Source: Echinicola soli | Lineage (GTDB): Bacteria > Bacteroidota > Bacteroidia > Cytophagales > Cyclobacteriaceae | DNA length: 64,000 bases | Direction of reading: 5' to 3' | Assembly (NCBI RefSeq): GCF_006575665.1 | Contig: NZ_CP041253.1 | Coordinates: forward strand, 4,901,501 to 4,965,500 | In this document: piece by piece, positions 44,510 to 52,818 of the stretch | Position numbering within the stretch: position 1 is the stretch's first letter | Layout of the letters: each line of letters opens with the position of its first letter | Program-made: the position numbers and the translations under genes | The notes under the pieces: model-generated | Seen by the model: the letters and a program-made list of their open reading frames with translations, nothing else | The model's database searches: none | Told to the model about the DNA's origin: nothing

Positions 44510-47500
44510 CTAAACCAACCGTTCTTCCAATTGTCCTTTCCAAAGGATATACCCCTTTCTTGGATCCGAATAATCATGGTTTAACCTACTGAACCTTTCC
44601 GGGTAGTTTTCAATAAAAGCTTGCCTTCCCTTATTCTTTATAAACTGGAGATCCGATTCTACCTCATCCAGTCTTTTTCCAAGCAGGGATTGGGAAATTC
44701 CTCTTCCATTAACCATGATTTCCGTGTGCCATATATAGGTAGCCTCTTCCGTATCCAAGGTTTCTAAAACGATATGGTAAAATTTATTCCCCTTTAGGAT
44801 AAAGACGAACGAGAAAGGTTTTAGTAGAAACCTGATTTTTAACAAAGAACCTTCATGTTTTGATGCCAAGTACCTCAGTTGTTTGAAATGCCTGTATTTT
44901 TCATCTCCAATTAGGTTATTGATCAGTTGCTCTTCGGTAAAATGAGAGCCGGGAAATTGATTGGATTTTCTTAAATCTTCAAGATCAGAAGTAGACCTAT
45001 TGTCATTTTGATGATTTGGATCATTTTTAATTTCATCGATGGCAAACTGAAACCTGAGACTCTCTATGGTGTCTTGATTAATCTTTTCCAAGTCTTCGGA
45101 TTCAGCTTTTTGAGCCACTAACATTCCATTTTCAAATTCAGCAAAAATCTCCACATAGGCATACTTCATTTTTAGTGACTTGGAGAAGTATGGTTTTAAT
45201 ACTTCCAACTCGGGACGGACATATTCATTTTCCAGCTCAAATTCAATTTCTGTATTGAGTTCTTTGACGGGATAATTAAAGGCAATGCTGCCATACCTGA
45301 AATCCAATTTGTCCAGTGCAATTTTAACCGTCTTGTCAATGGTGACAGAACTCATTTCTCCAGGCTCGATTAGATCCATAAACAAGTCGGCTTCTTTCTT
45401 AAGTTTTCTATAATAGGTGTTCCTCTTCAAAAACAAACGGTCAAGATAATCAACCAAATAATCCCGATAATCATATATCACAGGGGCCAGTTCGGAGCGC
45501 TGTACCCTCCCTATATATTGGATAAGTTTGCCCTTGAAAGAAAAAGGATAGACCAAAAACAGCCTTGATATGTTTTGCAAATCCACACCTTCCCCCATCA
45601 ACTGTCCGGTAGTAATCAAGACCTGGAAATCTCCTCTGGATATCTGGCCCCATTTATCCTTGCGGCTACGTTCATTATCTTCTCCACTCAACGTGATTAC
45701 TTCAAAAACCCCTTTCAAATAGTGGTTTAACGTAGCGATATGCTCTCTTCTTTCTGTAATAACCACTACACTTCCCCCTTCATTCACCTCTTTTATAATA
45801 TCTTTTATGATGAGCTGATTTCTGGCTGAATCGTTCACCAATATCTTTGAAAGTGTCTCAAAACTATCAGTTTTTGGATTGAACGGTACTTGCAAGGCGG
45901 TTTTCTTTACTTTCACCGTCGCCGGCCGATAATTCTTGATTTCCTTGGTATCAATACTGGCAATTACATCACCCAGATAAATAAAAATGAGCCTCCCATC
46001 ATTTCCCTTTCTAAATGGTGTCGCCGTCAATCCATACAGGTAAAAAGTAGAGAGCCTGGACAAGTTAGTCCGAAAATTCTCTGCTGATATGCGGTGGCAT
46101 TCATCAATTATGACCGTACCGAATGTGTCATAATATTCACTTGATTCAGGTTTGTCCAAAAACTTGCCCAGGCTTTGGAACATTGCAACGGTTACTTTTT
46201 CACCGATTTTAGCACGCCCTTGTCCAATTCTTCCTATTTCAACCTTCCTTAATCCCATAAAAGACTGGATTCTTTCCAACCATTGTTCCATAAGTTGTTT
46301 CCGATGGACGATAATAAGTGTTGGTTGTTTCTTATTGGCTATTATCTGTAAACCTATTATTGTCTTTCCTGTACCAGGGGGAGCCACAATAACCCCAAAC
46401 TGCTTCTTTTCCGCTGCAGAGACTGCTTTCTCCTGATGTTCCCTTAGTTTAAAAGTGGTGTTAAAGGAGATTTTCAGTTGTAGTTTTCTTTCATCTTTAA
46501 ATTCAAACAGAATGTTTTGGGCTGTACAAAACCTCACCAACTTACCCATAATACCCCTGGGGATGACAACATTATTTTCGGTTTCATCAATCAAACGGAA
46601 ATGAGATGGTGTACCATGGGTGCTTCGTCCAACCTTCTTCTTTACGAAATAGGCTGAATTGGAAAAATTCAGTTCTTCCTTTAAAAAATCAGTTAACTCT
46701 GTTGTAATTGCAGACTTATTGAGTCGAATATTGTTACTCAGTTTGATCAATAACTTCTTTGAAGTATTGAACTCTGAGGGGCTTGATCCATGGTCGACCA
46801 ATGTTAATTCGTTATATAATGCATCTAATCGGTCCACTGAAATCTTTTTGACGGATTTCAGGAAAGTCCACTGGTCCTGATATGGTTCCATATCATCATT
46901 CAGGAAACCACCATTTCCTTTTTCCAAAACGACTTGATTTAAGGGAAGCGCAATTAAATTACCAAGCCCTTTCCCTGATAGATAATCCTGATTTGGAAAC
47001 AGTCGGTCAAAACTGGAAAACTTATCAAATTCAGAAATCGATTGGGATTCCTTTAGAAGATGGATAAGTATCTTTCTGCTTTTTCTCGCAGGATAGGAAT
47101 TCTCGAAAAATATCCAAACATGCCCCCCATTTCCGGATCTTGATCTTTCAAGATATGCAGGAATGCTTTTGGATTTACATTGCTCTATTACTTTTTTGCA
47201 TTCCTCTTCCCGATTTTTTCCATCAAAATCGGCAGCAATAAACCATGAAGTATTGTCCTGTAAAAGAGGGTAAATACCGATATGGTGTTCTCCATTAAGA
47301 TGCTTCAGAACTTCAATGCCTTTTAACGGGATATAGCTTTTGTCCTTGTAGGTTTTGAATGTACCACCATTACGTTTATGGCGTCGACACATATAGGGAT
47401 CATAATGGTATACGGGCATATATCCGGCTTTGGCTCCCTTCTCCCAGCGAACAGCAAAAACATCTGACCTCCCCTTAAAGAGCCCATTGAATATTTCCAG

Positions 47501-47539
47501 TTTATCCGATTCTGAATAAGTTATTACAAAATTCCCCAT
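44510..47539 (-). CDS. Primase-like (AEP) domain fused to SF2 DEAD/DEAH helicase
   Basis: A 1009-residue protein without signal peptide. The N-terminal third looks like an archaeo-eukaryotic primase domain: acidic pair in 'SWFIAADFDGKNREE' (about D104, D106), 'RSRSGNGGHVWIFFE' (about 133-146, the sGxGxH motif) and 'GLGNLIALPLN' (about 191-201). The helicase core follows: Walker A 'VAPPGTGKTIIGLQ' (386-393), 'VIIDECHRIS' (479-482), 'YGLTATPFRKG' (502-512), 'GEGVDLQNISRLF' and 'LIQYIGRVQRS' (674-682). About 280 C-terminal residues have no family I know. This AEP plus SF2 layout resembles proteins described in TOTE-type conflict systems and is often annotated only as a DEAD/DEAH helicase. It lies within the putative ssrA island, divergent from the broken AlbA_2 gene. 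A DNA-targeting defence or mobile-element role is inference. Confidence 0.85.
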   Translation of the reverse strand: MGNFVITYSESDKLEIFNGLFKGRSDVFAVRWEKGAKAGYMPVYHYDPYMCRRHKRNGGTFKTYKDKSYIPLKGIEVLKHLNGEHHIGIYPLLQDNTSWFIAADFDGKNREEECKKVIEQCKSKSIPAYLERSRSGNGGHVWIFFENSYPARKSRKILIHLLKESQSISEFDKFSSFDRLFPNQDYLSGKGLGNLIALPLNQVVLEKGNGGFLNDDMEPYQDQWTFLKSVKKISVDRLDALYNELTLVDHGSSPSEFNTSKKLLIKLSNNIRLNKSAITTELTDFLKEELNFSNSAYFVKKKVGRSTHGTPSHFRLIDETENNVVIPRGIMGKLVRFCTAQNILFEFKDERKLQLKISFNTTFKLREHQEKAVSAAEKKQFGVIVAPPGTGKTIIGLQIIANKKQPTLIIVHRKQLMEQWLERIQSFMGLRKVEIGRIGQGRAKIGEKVTVAMFQSLGKFLDKPESSEYYDTFGTVIIDECHRISAENFRTNLSRLSTFYLYGLTATPFRKGNDGRLIFIYLGDVIASIDTKEIKNYRPATVKVKKTALQVPFNPKTDSFETLSKILVNDSARNQLIIKDIIKEVNEGGSVVVITERREHIATLNHYLKGVFEVITLSGEDNERSRKDKWGQISRGDFQVLITTGQLMGEGVDLQNISRLFLVYPFSFKGKLIQYIGRVQRSELAPVIYDYRDYLVDYLDRLFLKRNTYYRKLKKEADLFMDLIEPGEMSSVTIDKTVKIALDKLDFRYGSIAFNYPVKELNTEIEFELENEYVRPELEVLKPYFSKSLKMKYAYVEIFAEFENGMLVAQKAESEDLEKINQDTIESLRFQFAIDEIKNDPNHQNDNRSTSDLEDLRKSNQFPGSHFTEEQLINNLIGDEKYRHFKQLRYLASKHEGSLLKIRFLLKPFSFVFILKGNKFYHIVLETLDTEEATYIWHTEIMVNGRGISQSLLGKRLDEVESDLQFIKNKGRQAFIENYPERFSRLNHDYSDPRKGYILWKGQLEERLV

Positions 47540-48276
47540 AAATTTCTTTGATATCCTTTTCTGTTTGCCAATGACTTCAAAAATGTTACATAATATAGAT
47601 TTTAAGCGATAGGGGAAGTTAAGAAATCAAGATTACTTTATTATTCTTTAAGCTTTTAGTTAATTTGCCTATCTATATCCATCCAAAAAGTTCCGTATAA
47701 CTGTCACAATAGAAAAATGTCCTTAATCGATCAAATTCAAAAAGGAGAGAGTAAAACGCTCGAATTAAAAGAAAGCCTTCCAAAAAATGAAAGTATCGCT
47801 AAAACAATAGTAGCTTTCTCAAACACAAGTGGCGGCAAACTGATCATTGGAGTGAATGATCAATTAAGCATTGTTGGCATTGATGATTCAACGTTATTTG
47901 AAATACAGGATAAGATTGCATCAATTATTTCTGACAGTTGTTTCCCTGGGATTATTCCTGATATCTACAGTGTAAATATAGAAAACAAACTTGTCTTGGT
48001 TGTTGAAGTAGTTCGTGGCAATCAAAAACCTTATTTTTTGAAAAGCAGAGGAAGGGAAGATGGTTGCTATGTTAGAATAGGTGCCACCAACCGTCTCGCA
48101 GATTCCACTACAATTGCCGAGCTTGAACGTCAAAAACATCATATAAGCTATGATGAGGAAGTTTATCACGACCTGGAGCTTAACAGACTTGACATGTCCC
48201 CCCTTCTTGACAAATTCAAACAAACGGGAAAGACTGTTACCAAGGAGAAGCTAGAAAACTTAAAACTAATGAACTA

Positions 48277-48298
48277 CCCCGACGCAGAGCGATCGAGG
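48277..48298. repeat. Left end hairpin repeat of the IS200-type element
   Basis: CCCCGACGCAGAGCG then ATCGAGG, nearly identical to the right end (one extra A). It lies in the AlbA_2 reading frame and codes Pro-Asp-Ala-Glu-Arg there. Confidence 0.6.
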
Positions 48299-48300
48299 TA

Positions 48301-48747
48301 TCAAAATAATGTTAGTTGATTTGTATATAACTTTTTGTATTCTTTTTCTGTTCCTTGATCCTTTACGTAAGCCCTTATCACTTCTTCATTAGCGTATTGA
48401 CCAACTGTATTGGCGTAAAATCCACTTGTCCAAAATTTTCCACCCCATAACTTCACCTTGATTTCTGGAAACCTCTTGAACAATTCTTTTGCCGTGATAC
48501 TTTTCAACATCGTTATCATTTTTGAAACCGAATAGCTCGGAACACTTTGAACTAAAAAATGAACATGGCCTGGTTCGTGTCCTATCTCTACAAAATGTAC
48601 TTCATATCGCTCCGAAATATCCAAGCAGATTTGCTTTAAACCTGCCCCTATTTCATCTGTTATAACTGATTTCCTGTACTTCAATGGAAAAACCAGATGA
48701 TACAACAATAGTGTCTTATTATGCCTTTTGAAAATATGATCTCCCAT
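48301..48747 (-). CDS. tnpA: IS200/IS605 family transposase TnpA
   Basis: A 148-residue Y1 HUH transposase. Family motifs: 'LLYHLVFPLKYRKSVIT' at the N-terminus, the metal-binding His pair in 'EPGHVHFLVQS' (H61, H63), 'KLWGGKFWTSGFYANTVG' and the catalytic Tyr in 'VIRAYVKDQG' (Y127). It cuts and joins single-stranded DNA at hairpin ends. Length and motifs look complete, so it could be active. There is no TnpB/IscB partner. It is oriented against the host gene. Confidence 0.92.
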   Translation of the reverse strand: MGDHIFKRHNKTLLLYHLVFPLKYRKSVITDEIGAGLKQICLDISERYEVHFVEIGHEPGHVHFLVQSVPSYSVSKMITMLKSITAKELFKRFPEIKVKLWGGKFWTSGFYANTVGQYANEEVIRAYVKDQGTEKEYKKLYTNQLTLF

Positions 48748-48813
48748 TTCTCAAAAGTACACTTTTTCAAAGTGTCATGAAAAACTCTCTGTTTTTCAAA
48801 CTTTTCAGCTGAA

Positions 48814-48834
48814 CCCCGACGCAGAGCGTCGAGG
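48814..48834. repeat. Right end hairpin repeat of the IS200-type element
   Basis: CCCCGACGC-AGA-GCGTCGAGG: imperfect stem of nine pairs with one C-A mismatch and a three-base loop. It begins exactly 537 bases (179 codons) after the left copy. Confidence 0.6.
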
Positions 48835-49478
48835 AATTCTTCAGATTAAAACAATTAACGACAAAAACTATCCTTCAAATGCCTTGATGATTATTTTAGG
48901 AAAATTCCCTCACTGTCCTATTAAATGCGCCCGGTTTAAGGGAACTACCATGGAGACTTTTATCGATAAGAAGGAATATAGTGGCGATATTTTTACGGCT
49001 CTTGAAAACACCCAAAATTTTGTATTGAACCATATCAATCTTCAAGCCGAAATAAAAGGGCTATATAGGGATGAAAAATATGAAATCCCCGTGGTCGCTT
49101 TAAGGGAAGCTTTGGTTAATGCAATTATTCATCGGGACTATGTTAACCAAGGCAGGGATATCAAAGTGGGTATCTATGATGATATTGTGAATATTGTATC
49201 GCCTGGTAGCTTACCCTATAATATAACCATGGATGATATTTTTAATGGTCGTAGTGAAGTTCGCAATAGAGTATTGGCAAATGTATTTAAGGAGCTAGGT
49301 TTGATCGAGCAATGGGGAAGTGGAATTAACAGGATCATCAATACTTGTAAAAGCTATGGTCTTCAGTCCCCAATAATCCAAGAGAAGAATGACTATTTTG
49401 ACATTGAATTTATTCGACCACAGGTAAGTGCATCCTCAAAGGAAAGCTTTTAGCAAGACCAACCAATAAGACAAGATC

Positions 49479-49508
49479 ACGAACGATTACGAACGATTAT
49501 GAACGATT
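49479..49508 (+). repeat. Tandem 10-bp repeat, three copies
   Basis: ACGAACGATT occurs twice in tandem (49479-49498) followed by one copy with a single change, ATGAACGATT (49499-49508). It lies in the third piece of the broken AlbA_2 gene. The unit is not a multiple of three, so a change in copy number would shift the frame. Confidence 0.75.
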
Positions 49509-49683
49509 AGAGAAAGAAAAACAAACCATCCTTTTATACTTACTTGAAAAAGGAAAAATCTCAAGGAAAGAGGCTACAATCCTATTGGACTTAAAAAACA
49601 CAAAAACTTACGAAATTCTCACTGAAATGGTAGACAAAGATCTTATCAAAAAACAGGGCAAAGGGAGAGCCACTTACTACAAA

Positions 49684-49791
49684 CTATAGTAGCTCCTCTC
49701 CAAACTTCCCTAAAACTATAAGCTTCTCTATCATTTCCATTTCATCCAAAATAGAGTTCGATCCACGTAACGCCAGCTCCACATTACTCAT
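49684..49791 (-). CDS. Possible 35-residue small protein, unknown
   Basis: The minus strand has an ATG at 49791 and a stop at 49684-49686, giving 35 residues with a plausible amphipathic helix ('ILDEMEMIEKLIVLGKFGEE'). It overlaps the right attachment-like repeat and converges on the broken AlbA_2 gene. No family is recognised. It may be a chance frame, or the start of a gene cut by the island boundary. Confidence 0.2.
   Translation of the reverse strand: MSNVELALRGSNSILDEMEMIEKLIVLGKFGEELL
49757..49787. repeat. Right copy of the putative attachment repeat (ssrA 3' end remnant)
   Basis: CAGCTCCACATTAC at 49774-49787 is identical to the tmRNA 3' end (44218-44231). Just upstream, GTTCGATCC at 49757-49765 has the T-loop form found in tmRNA (GTTCGACTCC), with degenerate sequence between. 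This is what a displaced ssrA 3' end looks like after integration and decay. Confidence 0.55.
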
Positions 49792-49793
49792 TG

Positions 49794-49835
49794 TAAACCC
49801 TTAAATTACAGCTAATTGCAAGGGGGTTTATTTTT
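49794..49835 (+). terminator. Possible terminator right of the attachment repeat
   Basis: TAAACCCTT (49794-49802) can pair with AAGGGGGTTTA (49820-49830) with a bulge, followed by five T. Placed right after the ssrA-end remnant, it could be the original ssrA terminator; this is speculative. From here to 50071 no supported gene is seen. Confidence 0.35.
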
Positions 49836-50071
49836 CTAGTCACAAAGTTTATTTTTCTATAAAAAAATTTTTCTCGCCTCTATAATTTTACGGCTCTAAA
49901 TGATTTAGTATGGCTAAACCTGCTAAACACTGTGACTCCTTTGTTTATGTTCGTAGGATGAATAGTTCACAGATTTTCGAGAAGCCTTGGTACGTAATGG
50001 AGATTAAAATGGACAAAGCCGAAGGTGCCTTTCGTCAGAAAAAACCAGCGAGAAGGCAATCACAATATAAT

Positions 50072-50326
50072 TTAGCTTATGTCATGCTTCTTCAGGAATT
50101 CATTGAGCTCGAGTATGGTGGGATTTTTGAGAAAGTCGTCGCCAAACATGACTGTAGGAAATTTTAATTTCCCCTCATACAATGCACGTACCCTGGTGCC
50201 TGCTTCGGCATTGGTTTCCACATTAAAATCATTAAATTCTATCCATTTTCTTTGCATGTAATTGCGCAAGGCAGATGACTTGGGGCACCAATCTGTTCCG
50301 TATAGGTGCAATTTTAATTTAGGCAT
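50072..50326 (-). CDS. Glutaredoxin-like protein
   Basis: An 84-residue thioredoxin-fold protein. The active site is 'YGTDWCPKSSALRNYM' (C-P-K-S, a monothiol-like variant since the second Cys is Ser), and the cis-Pro loop is 'KLKFPTVMFGDDFLKNP'. Its start overlaps the antiporter stop by eight bases, so it is translationally coupled to it. Glutaredoxin beside a Kef-type antiporter suggests thiol-linked control of ion flux, but the thiol cofactor used by this organism is not known from the sequence. Confidence 0.88.
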   Translation of the reverse strand: MPKLKLHLYGTDWCPKSSALRNYMQRKWIEFNDFNVETNAEAGTRVRALYEGKLKFPTVMFGDDFLKNPTILELNEFLKKHDIS

Positions 50327-51500
50327 ATTTAGTTGTCATTTTAGTAATTAAGGGATGGATTTTCTCCGCGTTGCTGACTATAAATGGCGTTACCGACATC
50401 AAAATAATGGACACCGCCAGAAAGATCTGATAATTGTTGGCGCTTATCAGTTCATACTCTAATCCGCTTTGGGCAAGTACAAAAGAAAACTCCCCGATTT
50501 GGGCGATGGAGAATCCTACGGCAAGTGCTGTTTTCCATTCCAGTCCCATCACTTTTACAGCAAGTATCCCGGCGGCAGCTTTTACGGCAAATGCAAATAA
50601 TGTCCAGAACACAATCCATTCAAAATCAGTCACGAAAATTTCATAGTTCAGCAACATTCCCATAGAAATGAAAAAGAAACTCATAAACACATATCTGAAA
50701 GGCAAAAAGCAGGATATTGCCATATGGTTATAATCGGTTTCAGCAATGATCAAACCGGCGATAAAAGCACCCAAAGCCAAGGACAGGCCCAATTGCTCGG
50801 TAAGCAAAGCAATACCGGTAACGATAAAGATCAGGGCAATTAAAAACACCTCCTGACTCTGCACTTTCATAACCGTTTTTAAAAGGTACGGAATTACATA
50901 ACGAGCCAGTAAATATGCTATGCCGCCCATCAATACCAACTTACCCAATAACCATCCAAGTGCAGGTAGCAAATCACCCCCTACGCCCGCAACAATAGGC
51001 GTAAATAGCATCAAAGGCACAATCATGATATCTTGAAAAAGCAGTACCGCCAGTATAAACTTGCCATGGAGAGTTGCTATCTTATTGGCATCCTGCAATG
51101 TCTTGATCACAATAGCGGTACTGCTCAGCGCATACAAAAATCCCCAAAATATACTTTCTTCCCAACCAGGCCGCATCACCAGCCAGATAAGTACTGCAGT
51201 AATGACAATGGTAAAGAACACCTGAGCGCTACCACCACCCAATACGTATCGCTGAATTTTCCTCAGGTTGGCAAATGAAAACTCCAGACCGATGGTAAAC
51301 AAAAGCAGGATGATTCCTATTTCGGCATACACATCTACCTCTTCCATATCGGCAAAATAGGTGGAAGTATTCGGGCTGAGTAACACCCCCGTAATCAGAT
51401 ACCCGATGATGTACCTGATTTTAAGGAACCGGCAAATGATGATAACCGCTGTAGCCACTCCAAAAAGTGCACAGATGTTTATGAGAATGTGGTGCTGCAT
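50319..51500 (-). CDS. Kef-type cation:proton antiporter (CPA2)
   Basis: A 393-residue membrane protein with 11-12 helices covering almost the whole length. CPA2 features include 'IGYLITGVLLSPNTS', 'EIGIILLLFTIGLEFSFANL', 'ALSSTAIVIKTLQD' and 'LSLALGAFIAGLIIAETDY'. It lacks the cytoplasmic TrkA-N regulatory domain of KefB/KefC, stopping after the transport core, which many Bacteroidota homologues also do. It likely exchanges K+ or Na+ for H+. It lies 141 bases after the flavin oxidoreductase gene and overlaps the glutaredoxin gene. Confidence 0.9.
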   Translation of the reverse strand: MQHHILINICALFGVATAVIIICRFLKIRYIIGYLITGVLLSPNTSTYFADMEEVDVYAEIGIILLLFTIGLEFSFANLRKIQRYVLGGGSAQVFFTIVITAVLIWLVMRPGWEESIFWGFLYALSSTAIVIKTLQDANKIATLHGKFILAVLLFQDIMIVPLMLFTPIVAGVGGDLLPALGWLLGKLVLMGGIAYLLARYVIPYLLKTVMKVQSQEVFLIALIFIVTGIALLTEQLGLSLALGAFIAGLIIAETDYNHMAISCFLPFRYVFMSFFFISMGMLLNYEIFVTDFEWIVFWTLFAFAVKAAAGILAVKVMGLEWKTALAVGFSIAQIGEFSFVLAQSGLEYELISANNYQIFLAVSIILMSVTPFIVSNAEKIHPLITKMTTKYA

Positions 51501-51641
51501 ACGCTGTGGTTTTGGATTTTTGGCAATTAAAGGTGAGAATCAGTTTTGCTTTTTAAAGTACATGCTAAAGCATTACTATTCCGGCTTAACTCCTTTGTGG
51601 TTTATCAATGCTGCTCCAACGAATTATTTTAACGTCAGATT

Positions 51642-52661
51642 TTAAGATTTCTTTATTAGTGGGATCACCTTAGTGCCGATTAATTCAATGGACTGTAACA
51701 ATTGCTGGTGTGATAATCCGGCGTTATCCATTTGGAAGGTAAATCGTTCTACACCGCCAAGTGCTTCGCTGTGCCTAGCTAATTTTTCAGCTACCTGTTC
51801 AGGTCCACCCACCACCAATACTCCCTCTGGAGCAATCAACGAATTGAATTGCGATCGGGTCACCGGTGGCCATCCTCGTTCTTTACCCAATTTTGTCCAT
51901 AATTCAGCATAGCCCGGATAATAATCCGCAATGGCCCGCTCATAGGTTTCGGCCACATAACCGGGTGAATGCAGCCCGACCTTTAATTGATCTGGTGAAA
52001 ATCCTGCCCGTCGGCCTGCTTCACGGTACAAATCTATCAGGGGACGAAAGCGAGCTGTTTCTCCGCCAATGACGGCCACCATAAGCGGTAACCCCAACGA
52101 TCCGGCACGTACAAAAGATGCTGGTGTGCCGCCCACCCCCAGCCATATGGGTAGTTTTTTCTGCAAGGCTCTTGGGTAAACCGGTTGGTTATTCATGGCC
52201 GGTCTGAACTTTCCTGACCAGGTAATATATTCCTGGTCGCGTACCTGTAGCAGCATATCCAGTTTTTCAGCAAAAAGTGTATCATAGTCATCAAGATCAA
52301 ATCCAAAAAGCGGGAAGGCCTCTATGGCAGACCCACGCCCAACGACCAGTTCTGCTCGTCCCTTTGAAATAAGATCCAGGGTGGCAAAACGCTGGTATAC
52401 CCGCACGGGGTCATCGGTACTTAATACTTTAACCGCACTGTTCAGACGGATCCGTTTGGTGCGGGCAGCAGCGGCTGAGAGGATCACCGCTGGTGCAGAA
52501 TCAAGAAATTCCTTTTTATGGTGCTCGCCAATCCCAAACACATGAAGTCCTGCTTCATCGGCCCTTACAATCCTGTCCAACAACTGTTCCATGGCATCTG
52601 CACTGCTCAGGGTGGTACTTCCGTACATGGCCGATGCAAAACTATCAATTCCTATTTCCAT
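51642..52661 (-). CDS. LLM class flavin-dependent oxidoreductase
   Basis: A 339-residue luciferase-like TIM-barrel enzyme. Typical features: 'GLHVFGIGEHHKKEFLDSAP', 'ILSAAAARTKRIRLNSAV', 'RVYQRFATLDLISKGRAELV' followed by 'VGRGS', and 'LPIWLGVGGTPASFVRAGSL'. The family uses reduced F420 or FMN to oxidise aldehydes, alkanes and other compounds; F420 is not expected in Bacteroidota, so FMN is more likely. It shares strand and locus with the Crp, DUF5996 and antiporter genes, suggesting a detoxification set. Substrate unknown. Confidence 0.9.
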   Translation of the reverse strand: MEIGIDSFASAMYGSTTLSSADAMEQLLDRIVRADEAGLHVFGIGEHHKKEFLDSAPAVILSAAAARTKRIRLNSAVKVLSTDDPVRVYQRFATLDLISKGRAELVVGRGSAIEAFPLFGFDLDDYDTLFAEKLDMLLQVRDQEYITWSGKFRPAMNNQPVYPRALQKKLPIWLGVGGTPASFVRAGSLGLPLMVAVIGGETARFRPLIDLYREAGRRAGFSPDQLKVGLHSPGYVAETYERAIADYYPGYAELWTKLGKERGWPPVTRSQFNSLIAPEGVLVVGGPEQVAEKLARHSEALGGVERFTFQMDNAGLSHQQLLQSIELIGTKVIPLIKKS

Positions 52662-52818
52662 TATATTCTATATTGTAGATCGTTAAAACGGTACGTACTT
52701 ACCCTGTTTTGGCCTTGCTGTTCATCCCAAAGGGACCATTCTGGTCTTTTTCATTTTTAAAGTTTTCAATCAAGAAAATATTACTTGAATAAATACTTTC
52801 CCTATCTCGAGCGATTGG

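Larger units (their letters stand above)
48277..48834 (-). mobile_element. IS200/IS605-type element carrying only tnpA
   Basis: About 558 bases inserted within the AlbA_2 gene. Both ends carry CCCCGACGCAGAGCG (48277-48291 and 48814-48828) followed by TCGAGG, with one extra A at the left end. The right copy can fold as a hairpin: nine-base arms with one mismatch around AGA. No long terminal inverted repeats are present, as expected for single-strand (HUH) transposition. The only gene is the 148-residue transposase. The exact cleavage sites are not resolved. Confidence 0.75.
47717..49689 (+). pseudogene. Schlafen AlbA_2 / HATPase-type ATP-binding protein gene, interrupted
   Basis: Three consecutive pieces rebuild one protein. 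Piece 1 (47717-48276): an AlbA_2 domain with 'ESKTLELKESLPKNESIAKT', 'AFSNTSGGKLIIGVND' and 'YVRIGATNRLAD'. Piece 2 (from about 48836 to 49450): 'PIKCARFKGTTMETFIDKKE', then an HATPase_c_4-like region 'ALREALVNAIIHRDY', 'IVNIVSPGSLPYNI' and 'GLIEQWGSGINRI'. Piece 3 (49453-49689): a winged helix, 'LLEKGKISRKEATILLDLKN' to 'GKGRATYYKL'. Pieces 1 and 2 are split by the IS200-type element at 48277-48834; pieces 2 and 3 are in different frames, with a TAG at 49451. Intact relatives are predicted regulators or defence-linked proteins. The upstream gap to the helicase gene (177 bases) would hold divergent promoters. Confidence 0.85.

Noticed and set aside
47717-48319. First piece of the AlbA_2 gene as a complete short protein
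   Set aside because: The last residues are read into the IS end, and the conserved continuation is found intact after the element, so it is a truncated product.
49910-50167. Plus-strand open frame of 85 codons beside the island border
   Set aside because: Its second half is antisense to the glutaredoxin gene and the first half matches no family I know; it is probably a chance frame.
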